A stretch of 17,524 nucleotides of DNA, taken from positions 1-17,524 of the forward strand of contig JAHLKC010000300.1 of NCBI GenBank assembly GCA_025449115.1, written 5' to 3'. Numbering within the stretch: the first letter of the stretch is position 1; every line of letters starts with the position of its first letter. This stretch comes from Chytridium lagenaria (taxonomy: Eukaryota; Chytridiomycota; Chytridiomycetes; Chytridiales; Chytridiaceae). The notes beneath the pieces are model-generated. The model did not search any database. It was not told where the DNA came from and saw nothing but the letters and a program-made list of their open reading frames with translations. A program made the position numbers and the translations under genes. Positions 9,377 through 17,524 of this stretch are shown here, piece after piece.

Positions 9377-9818
9377 ATGAAGATTCGGATCAAAACGGTG
9401 ACCTCAAACCTACTACCCCACCGTTCTCATCTCATCCTTTCGTCAACAGCTGGGACGCAGTAGCAACCTGGAAATGGGACACGAACCCTGACGACGTTTG
9501 TGGCATCTGCCGAGGACCCTTGAATCCGCATGTCAAGACTGCAAATACCCTGGTGACGGATGCCCCATCGGTGAGACCAACTCTTCCAAAGCTCACATAT
9601 GTATGATTGCTTATGTCTTTCTTTGCATAGTCTACGGCGAATGTAAGCACGTATTTCACATGCATTGCCTGCACAAGTGGATTGCATCGGACTTGTCGAG
9701 GGAGCTGTGTCCAATGGATCGGATGCCCTGGAAAGAGGCTGCGGACTCGCCGGCCGCTCGCATTCAACGAGCAGCAGAAGAACGAGCCAGAGCGGCAGCA
9801 ACGGCAGCGAATCCTTAA
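9377..9818 (+). CDS. APC11: APC11 RING-H2 subunit of the anaphase-promoting complex
   Basis: APC11 is the catalytic RING subunit of the APC/C, which recruits E2 enzymes to ubiquitinate cyclins and securin. The order is diagnostic: VATWKWD, CGICRGPL, CQDCKYPGDGCPI, YGECKHVFHMHC, HKWIASDL, ELCPM. A 60-nt intron (9572-9631 approximately) restores PI-V-YGEC. The proposed start at 9377 gives MKIRIK, like the family N-terminus, on a 21-nt exon followed by a 52-nt intron (9398-9449), but this splice leaves the frame off by one. Without that intron the frame runs back to ATG 9277 and adds about 50 odd residues. One base is missing near 9521-9523 between GPL and ESACQDC. The last zinc ligand is Asp (CPMD) rather than Cys, as in RBX1. 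A 30-residue Ala/Arg-rich tail follows. Confidence 0.88.
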
Positions 9819-9920
9819 CATGCACAAAGCAATGGGCACCTGCGGCCACGCAAATGTATTGATCAAGCAACACCGACATATACCAAGCCCGAACATCCAA
9901 ACACGAAAATTCATAGCACC

Positions 9921-12900
9921 CTACTCAAGAAAAGTCTTGAACATTCCAGTTTCCCCCCTTAAGACTCTCAGCCTCTTGCTTTGGCCCAAAATTGCTTTAG
10001 AAGAGGGCTGCGTCAAATACTTTTGCGCAACGGCTTCTACGCTCGCCAGATCCAATGCAAAGAACATGTCCCGACGTCTAAACGCATGTTAATAAATCAG
10101 ATTAAATCTATTCTTACTTTTGGAGCATTTCATCAGTGATTCCAGTGCTGTATCTCGTCATTGCCTACAATATTTAATCACAGAATTAGAAAATACACGT
10201 ACCTCATCTGAAGCACTCAAAGGAGAGTCCAAGCTACCCAAAATGGACATCTTTGCCTCATTCAATTCCTAAAAGCCAACGTCAATTTCGTTTCATCAGT
10301 TGCAACACTCCATACCAATTGCGTCACGTTATTTGAAATTTGACCAGCCCATTCAACTCCACGGGCAAACGCATCCATTGTGCGTACTCCAGCACCAGGA
10401 GGATCACGATACGACGCCATCGAAAAGATACCATCGATAGAGCTATAGCTTGCAAATCCTCCGTAAGCGCCTCCCTTCTCGCGGACTTCACGGTGAAGGA
10501 AGCGGTGGGTAAGGAGTTCAGCCAATACCTAAAATTCCCAAAGTTAGAAACTTCAAAAAGACTATGCGAAAGTCAAGCGAACCTGAAGCTTAGGACTGTC
10601 CTCGTGAACATATGGAGCAGCTAAGAAAGCTTGCCCGGTGTAATTTACGTTAAACGGGAACGCGTAGAACGTGTTGTTGTATTGAGGCTTAAACTGGAAA
10701 TGTAACGTAAGAGCATGCAAAGAAGCCGTGGAAGAAAAGGAGGTTTAAAACTAACGGTAGAATCATTGTCCGTGGTCTTCGGAGCAGATTTCCAGCCAAG
10801 GGTTGAAAATAGTTCGGAGAGCCCGTTTTCATTCACAGACGGCTTCGGGGACGCTATTGACTGCAGCCTTCAGAGGGCGATCTTGCTTAACAATAAAATC
10901 GTTGATACCCTATAAATAAAACAAGGACGAGTAAACATTTTAAAATAATTCAAATAACTAAGGAGGAGCAGTGAACTCAAAAGCACCTTGATCTTTTCAA
11001 TAAGCTCTTGTACCCCTGCATCTCCCTTCTCAAACAGCTTATTCGTAAACACAATCGACTCAAGCCCTCCACCAACGCCCTCTTGAGCACCGGCTTTAAC
11101 GTCGCCCCCCGCTGCTCCAACCGCATACCGGTGCCCTTGATCCGCAAGCGACGACATCCCATTCGATGCCGCAAAAGCAAGCACCGTCCTAATTCTCTCG
11201 ACTACATCTGGGTGCATGAAATCGGCCCCTTGGATAAGTTCAGCAAGGAGAGGAAAGACATCATGAAGCTTCGAATCGAGGGCGGAAGTGGAAAAAATCA
11301 TTTCTTCGCGGCAGTGGGAGAGACCGGTGGGAAGGGAGGAGAGGGAGGGGGAGGCAGAGATGCCGGAGGTTGTGAGACGAATACGTTCGTCGAGGTCAGC
11401 GAGGGAGGGGGTCGTGCGAGTGCCAAGTGCGGTAAAAGCCTGAGAAACTGTTATTAGATGCGGAAGTGTTTCACTCTTACGCTACTGTAAAGTGACAGGA
11501 AAGGTACGAGAGTTTCAGGAAGATCCTTAATGGACTTGTTGATGCGGATGTAGGAGACGCCGTTCGTAGCAGTCTCGCGGACCTGCACGGGAACACATGA
11601 ATGCTTGAGGACCTTGTCCGTGACAAGGTAAGTCTTCCCTTTTTTGCTGATATCCGCCAAAGTTACGGTAGGTAGACACGAAAGATCTTCCGACAGCAAC
11701 TTAATACCGTACCAATAATATCAAATACCTTCAGGCGCCTCCTGCAACTTCAACAACTCTATTCCCTCCACATGCAACCTCTTCTTCTCCTCCTCAGACA
11801 ACTTTTCAACCTTCTCATCCAACCTTTTCTTCTCAGACTCCTCAACCTGAACTGAATAATTCTCGCTTGGTTTCTATAGTTGATCAGCTTCGGTCAGTTC
11901 TTCAATAATAAAACTTACCATGACGAATACAAGACGATGCGGATTTTCCAAAAAGTACTTTTTAATCCTCGATTCAAAGAATCCGGGTGTCGAAAGAGCT
12001 TCCCGGAGTTTCTTGATATTCTACATATCCTTAAAATTACTTATTCCGCAAAAGAACTTACAGGAGTGACCTCCATTGCAGCAATAGGATCTCCACCATG
12101 AACCCAATGCTGGAGAACAGACTGTCCAAGACCCATACCAAAATTAGCTTTTCTCTATAAATTTATCAGCTCTATACGTCGTAAAACAATCTCACGTGGC
12201 GAATCCCAAGCTCGAGCTGATGAATGGCACTCTCTATTCTCTCCTTCGGGAAGCCAGTCTTTGCAATTTCTTCGAACACCTTATAAATCTTGTTCTCAAC
12301 CTTCAAAAAATATCAGCCAAATTATATGTCAAGTTCACCCTTACCAACTCAACATCAGATTCTTTTAAACCCTGAAGTCCGATAGAAAAACTCGTTTCCC
12401 CTCGCGGTGCGGTCATAGCCCGTAGATGGAGCATAATCGGTTCCAATGTTTGCCTCAATCAACTCCTTGTAAAAAGGAGACGCGGCACCGCCAACAAGAA
12501 GTTTGGACAGGATGTTCATGACTGAGGTCTCGAAAGTATTCTAAAAAAAAAAATCAAAAAAAAAGTTCGCAAATTCATGACTCTTACCGTCCCATCATTC
12601 GTGAGATATGAAATACTTAACCGCACCTGGCGTTCAGGATCACCCACTTTGATTATTAAACGCGTCAATGTCACATTGGTATCATAAGTACTCACTGGGG
12701 TCAAATGGACAAGTCTCAACGATCCGCCTCGGCTCGCCAAAAGTCTTCAAGCTATGATATGTATCGGCGGTAATCTCTCGAAAGTCGATATCCTTTCGTC
12801 AATGTTTTTCAGGTGATCCGCGAGGGGAAAGTTTCCTTTTGAGTTGTATCAGAACAATGTAAAGTGTCGAGGTCACCCACCGTAAGTAAAGAACTTGGCA

Positions 12901-13994
12901 TTGCTGGATGATAATGGCGCCTATGGAAATCCACAAGCTGCTTATGGGTAAGGTGTGATTGCATCAGGGTGCCCGCCGCTGACGTGACTGTAGGTGGTTC
13001 CGGGGTAGAAAACTTGTTGAAGCCTTTGCAGGAAAATGTTGTTCACGTCGGACTTTTATGAAACGTACTCAGAATATCATTCCATGCGATGAATCGGAAA
13101 AGTAAGGAGTAAAAAGTATGAACTTACGAAAACACCCTTCATCTCATTGTACACAACTCCCTTAAAGATAATCGGCGTCGACGGATCTAAATCATAAAAA
13201 TCAAACCACAAAACAAAATACCTTTCGGATTCTCATGCTCCAGCCTCCACCCCTCCTGTCTGAAGTCCGTCTCCTTAACCTTGGATGCATAGTCGCATCC
13301 ATATAGATCCCAAACAAGTTATAATAATCCTTCTTATTTTCCGTTGAAAACGGGTACATGGTGACATCGCTCCCCGTCAATGCATTCATGAACGTGGAGA
13401 CGGATCGGTTCATCATCTTGAAAAATGGATCACGGACGGGGTATTTAGCGCTGCCGCAGAGGGCTGTGTGTTCGAGAATGTGGGGGACACCGGTGCTGTC
13501 TGCCGGAGCTGTATGAAATGCGACACTATCAAAGGTAAGACATATCGACGAGAGGTAAGATAAAAGCATGAAACTCACTTAAAAACATTGTTTTGGTCAG
13601 CTTTGAAGATATGCAAATGATCCGCGCCTGTTTTGGTATGCTTCAACTGGACAGCGTAAGGTCGAAATCGTCGATCCTTTTTCTCTACAATACGCATTAA
13701 ACCATAGGAACCGTCTGAATTATCACCCACATTGATGACTTCGTATCCATACGCCTTTGATCCCACCGAGAACGCCTCCGAATCTGCATGGCATGACAGC
13801 AAGTCAACGACGACACCATAGATGACAAGTCAAAAGGACTAAACGGTATCCATCAACACCCTCAACTACTTACCCCCAACAACCGACGCAAAACATCTTC
13901 TCAATCCATTTTCTCCTCGTCTTCCCTCAACACTCTTGGTCGCCCTCGATGCATTCCCCTTTCCCACAAGATGTCGACACCTCAACATTGTCAT
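9921..13994 (-). CDS. CYM1: Mitochondrial presequence protease (Cym1/PreP, M16C)
   Basis: This zinc metallopeptidase degrades cleaved mitochondrial targeting peptides in the matrix. The start at 13994 ([14 protein letters not shown]) gives an Arg-rich, acid-poor leader that suits mitochondrial import. Exon 1 (13994-13874) splices over a 90-nt intron to [11 protein letters not shown]. The inverted zinc motif HILEH is at 13482-13468, followed by [16 protein letters not shown] and GSDVTMYPF; later come [11 protein letters not shown] and SGGHPD. The middle region has [13 protein letters not shown] and [10 protein letters not shown]. The C-terminal half has [15 protein letters not shown], the R/GAYG substrate-binding element of M16C enzymes. 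The stop is at 9923-9921. Intron 13221-13187 is only 35 nt. Frame breaks occur near 13282 and 12905 (one base missing) and 12955 (possibly an AC unit lost). Internal exon edges between 10900 and 12900 are only partly resolved. It starts 74 bases after the phosphatase stop. Confidence 0.92.
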
Positions 13995-14068
13995 GCAAAC
14001 GTGCAAAAATGGCAGCAAGTTTATTAGAAATAACTGAGGCGTTTAATCCCTCGCATACTCCATGGGCT

Positions 14069-15111
14069 TCACACACCCCTGATACTCTTTACCACACGAT
14101 TGACGCCTTCAGCACCATCAGGCATTGCCCTCACAAATACAAATTCTCGACTCTGCAAATCCAAAAACTCCGTCATCGCGTCGTCCGAAGTGTGATTAGC
14201 GGGCGGGAAGAAATTGATGGCGGCTCCGCCAGCTTCACGAACAATGATAGCACCAGCAGCGACATCTTCAAAGAAGGCCTTAGCCAAGTAAAGAATAAAA
14301 TAAAAAGAGAACTCACCCCATGCATGAACACCTGCCTCCCAATAGGCATCCAACGCACCCCGCGCAACATAGCAAGCCTCAAGAGCTGCAGACCCCAAAG
14401 ACCTAATCCCCCTACAAGGCATAGTCAAAGCCGTCCGAATGCCTTTCAACTTTAGTCCATCCTCTCATCCCTATCATACCCGTATTCGGTTGCAAGCAAA
14501 GACGTCGCAATGTCGTTCAAAACAACAGGCTTGAACAACGGCAACGGGCGTTTGTTCATGAAGGCTCCATGACCTTTAGCAGCGGAGAAAAGCTCGTCAA
14601 GAATGGGGTTGTAGACGACACCGATGATGGGCTCCTTATTCTCGACGAGGGCGATGGAGACGGCGACGAACGGAAATCCATGGACAAAGTTGGTCGTTCC
14701 TGAAATGATATCAGCTGCAGCACAAACCACCACCCCAAACCATCGACGGGATCCACAATCCAGTCTTTGCGTCCGTCAAAGTCGTTCCAGAGCCTTCATA
14801 AGTCTCTTCTCCAATGAAAAGATGATCAGGAAAGCGTTCCCTCAAGAACCCAAAGATGAATTTCTCAACGGCTTTATCGGTCTGCGTGACGACATCAGCA
14901 GCGCTGGTTTTGAATTCAGCCTCTCCACGGATCTCGCGATCGTTAAAGGCTTCACGGACGATAGCGCCGGCCTTTTGAGCAGCTGCGAGGGGAGGTTAGT
15001 GGGCGGGAGATGGGTGTGTGAACCTTCAATGGCAGCGTTGAGAAAAGTGTCCATGACAAGTCGGGTGTAGGGAGAGCCATTCTTGCAGGTGCCGTTGGTT
15101 TGGAATTTCAT
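14069..15111 (-). CDS. Inositol monophosphatase family protein
   Basis: This is a Mg-dependent, lithium-sensitive-type phosphatase that would release inositol from inositol monophosphate. Exons are 15111-15024, 14982-14741, 14699-14317 and 14265-14069, with introns of 41, 41 and 51 nt. The metal site is complete after splicing: IGEETYEG (Glu of the GEE motif), DWIVDPVDGTTNF spanning intron 14740-14700, and AWDVAAG spanning intron 14316-14266. The third intron is a multiple of three and carries no stop, so read-through would insert 17 residues before DVAAG. The start ATG 15111 is the first available; ATG 15054 (MDTFLNAAIEAAQ) fits the family length better. One base is missing near 14766 (before DWIVDP) and near 14453 (before KGIRTAL). 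The length, about 270-290 residues, is normal. The exact substrate cannot be told; a histidinol- or bisphosphate-phosphatase role is less likely. Confidence 0.9.
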
Positions 15112-15333
15112 GACGAATAGGCTGTGTTCAGAGTTCAAGTGCTGGAAGAATGGAATGAAGGGTTGCTGAAGTCAATCAAAAGCGTTCACGTTCTTTTTAT
15201 AGTCTGGAGGATTGCTGAGACTTGGGAACATGATGCCCGCTACATGACGACAAGCCCCTCAAATTCACGCAAAACCTCAACAAAGTCTATTTACGAAGGG
15301 GTTTTCTAAATCGTCACAGAAAAAAAGTCTACT

Positions 15334-17524
15334 TTACATTTCCTCATCCGAACTCAACTCCTCCGCCAAACTCTGCTCAACCTCATCCATCAATATCCGA
15401 CTCTCCACCTCCGACTTCACATCAGACCTCACATCCATATCACGTGTTGGCATCTCATGTACGAATCCCTTTGCGATGTGACAGGAGGCGCAAAATGCGC
15501 CCGTGAGTGGCTTCGGGATTTGATGCGATCGATTTCTGCTTGCAAAAGGTCGGCCTGAATGGATTTTAAAGGGTTTCTGAGGGTTTTAGACTTACATCTG
15601 GGACAGGACGAGGAAGGGTTTTAAGAAGAGGTGAATGACGGTAGTCGGGGGCGGGAGTTTTGCGGGATTCGGTTTGGCGGGCTCGGTCCGTGCGCTCCTT
15701 TTCGAGTTGGAGTCTGTCTAAGTCTCGTTCTGTAAACGACGGAACAGAAGACGGAATTAACAAGAAGCGAGTAGTAACAGATATAACAATCGCTAAATCA
15801 AGGAAGTAGAGAGCAAACTCACGCAGCTGCTTCCTCTCCAGCACCGCTTCCCTCTCCCTCCTCGCCCCTTCCTCCAACCGTCTGCCTAAAACCTCACACC
15901 GTTCTTCCCCAACTTTAACTGCCATCCTCAATCGTTCCCCACACTTTCGTTCCTCCATCAACGCAATCCCCATCTCTCGTTTCGCCACTGCTAAACCGCG
16001 AATTGTCTCCTCCATCTCCATCTGTCGTTCCGCACCTCTCGCCACAGCATTCTTCAAATCATTCAAAATTGCTTCGTACCGGGTTGTGATGGATTGTGAT
16101 TCGGCCTTCCACTTTAAGGAAAGAGCATGTTGGGAGGTGAGGAGGCTTTGGAGCTCACGTGTTGTGCGGGTGTGGGAATCGGTGAGGGTGGAGTTTTGAT
16201 GTGAGATCTGTGGACTAGATATTATTAGTAAGGTTGGAATGAGAGAGTTTTACCTGAGCGTCGTGTTTGGATTTGATTTCTGAAAGTTCTTGCTGCTGAC
16301 GGATATGGGTTTGGTGTTTTTCTTCTTTTAGGGTGATGACTTCATGTTCGAGGTCGCTAATCTTTGTCATCATTTTTATAGCGTCCTCCTGTTATGTTTT
16401 TTGGTACCGTGAGTATTTTAAAAAAAACAAAAGATAAAGAATACGCTGGAACATGAAAAAAATACGACATGCGAGAAGTTGAAAGTAAATCTCACCTTCG
16501 CCTCCTCCAGCTCCCTCTCACACCTCCTAGACCGTCTCACCAAATCCTCATTCATCCCTCCAAGTCCCTCCCGTTCGACCTCCACCCGATTCATTTCCCT
16601 CGCAAGCCGCTGCTGTAAATTCGAAGCCGCCTCGACAGCCTCACATCTTTCCCGTTCCGAAATCCTGAGTCGCGTCGCCATATCATCAACAATGCGGGAG
16701 AGTCGGTCGGTCTCGTCGGGAATGGTTTTAGTGAGCTTTTGGAGCTCGGATTCAGAGGACCGGTGGGCGCGGAGGGTGCGGTCGAGTTCAGTCTAACGTT
16801 TGTGAGGTAGACGGTGTTAGAGAAAAAATTTGTAAGAAGGGGTTAAGAATTTGTGTACCTGAGATGCGCGATGTTGGTTTCGAGGTTTGGAGATTTGGTC
16901 GAGATAACCTTTTCTGTCCTGCAGAAATTGTGTTCGCATCCTTTTGTGAGCATTAGCACACACTTCGTTACAATAAAACCAATTTATCAAACGTACACCG
17001 TGATCTCCTCCTCAGCCTTCTTCTGCATTCTCCCACAAACTTCCTCAGCCCGTTCCCTCGCCCTCTCAGCCTCCGCAGCAAAATGTTGTTCCCGCAATCG
17101 TGATTTCTCGAGATCAAGATGAGACTCTTCAAGCTATAGAGAAAGTTTATTTTTATATATCAAGAAACTGAGTTCAATATAAGTATGCAAACCTTTGTTA
17201 CAGCATCTTCAAGTCGACGACGGCAATCCACTTCAATACTTTCGAGGTCGATTATACGTTGCTCGAGTTTTCGAGAAAGAGTAAAGATTTCGGTGCTTTC
17301 ATCTTTAGAGAGTTTCAGGTCCTCGACGAGCATTGCGTTTTGGGCGTTTGCGTCTGTCAATGCAATTCGAATCCAGAAGTCGTCGAGAAGAGAAAATATT
17401 TACAAAAAACACTTTGGATTAGTCCAATTTAATAGAGAAGACCCCTGCTGTAACTACAAATAAAAAAGTACCTTCCAATTCTACTTCCAACTCTCCTAAC
17501 CCGTTCCCCAGCCTCCCGTTCTCT
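15334..17524 (-). CDS. Long coiled-coil protein, C-terminal part
   Basis: I do not recognise the family. The gene enters from the right edge, so its N-terminus is missing. Exons that join well are >17524-17472 (ENGRLGNGLGELEVELE), 17353-17193 (DANAQNAMLVEDLKLSKD onward) and 17133-16999. Then come long Arg/Glu/Leu-rich stretches around 16790-16500, 16390-16265 and 16200-15830, and a short exon near 15730-15600. Almost all of it has heptad-type hydrophobic spacing (for example KLEQRIIDLESIEV and RLAREMNRVEVEREGL), with no enzyme motif. One frame ends in a very acidic tail, EELSSDEEM, at stop 15336-15334; another ends earlier near 15431, so the last exon is uncertain. A centrosomal, ciliary or Golgi scaffold would fit a flagellated fungus, but that is a guess. 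Confidence 0.7.

Noticed and set aside
9377..9818. RBX1 instead of APC11, because of the terminal Asp ligand
   Set aside because: CGICR, DCKYPGDGCP and HMHC follow APC11, and the RBX1-specific region between the Cys pairs is absent.
9427..9914. Two minus-strand open frames of about 160 codons
   Set aside because: Antisense to APC11, whose RING motifs are clear on the plus strand; low-complexity Cys/Arg content from the shadow frame.
13949..14455. Plus-strand open frame of 168 codons
   Set aside because: Antisense to the phosphatase C-terminus and the protease leader, both supported by conserved motifs and splice joints.
5516..15111. Reading MSH5, APC11, CYM1 and the phosphatase as pseudogenes because of frame breaks
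   Set aside because: All catalytic motifs are intact, splice sites are good, breaks are single bases of one direction, and APC11 is normally essential; sequence error explains the pattern better.
1..17524. CRISPR array, insertion sequence or bacterial operon
   Set aside because: No spaced direct repeats, transposase or Shine-Dalgarno-led gene series; GT-AG introns throughout show eukaryotic nuclear DNA.

Overview
The window looks like nuclear DNA of an early-diverging, probably zoosporic (chytrid-like) fungus. The reasons are intron-rich genes with very short GT-AG introns (about 35-55 nt, a few longer), a mitochondrial presequence protease, a meiotic MutS protein, an anaphase-promoting complex subunit, and a TIR-domain protein of a kind not typical of Dikarya. 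The lineage is inferred; no rRNA or other taxonomic marker is present. There are no bacterial operons, tRNAs, CRISPR arrays or clear transposons.

Layout. 1-300: no confident gene, then a TATA box. 310-992 (+): an unrecognised, probably lineage-specific protein with three 28-30 residue tandem repeats. 993-1328: AT-rich, with a duplicated poly(T)-tailed element. 1329-4225 (-): the most unusual gene, reading as PB1-like domain, TIR domain, about four copies of an unrecognised ~70-residue repeat, then a possible C-terminal membrane helix. 4226-5515: non-coding as far as I can see. 5516-9167 (-): MSH5. 9377-9818 (+): APC11, divergent from MSH5. 9921-13994 (-): mitochondrial presequence protease (Cym1/PreP, M16C). 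14069-15111 (-): inositol monophosphatase family. 15334-17524 (-): C-terminal part of a long coiled-coil protein whose 5' end lies outside the window.

The genes do not form one pathway. MSH5 (meiotic crossover) and APC11 (cell-cycle ubiquitin ligase) share a divergent ~210 bp promoter region. The protease, phosphatase and coiled-coil genes are a tight head-to-tail series on the minus strand. The TIR gene is the best candidate for an undescribed system: a PB1 oligomerisation module joined to a TIR domain fits a polymerisation-activated signalling or cell-death/immune protein, but that role is inference.

Almost every gene needs one or more single-base frame corrections inside otherwise conserved exons. 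Nearly all are in the same direction (one base missing), and many can be explained as one base lost from a homopolymer. This looks like assembly indel error rather than gene decay, so exon lists are best-effort and automatic gene models will be broken here.
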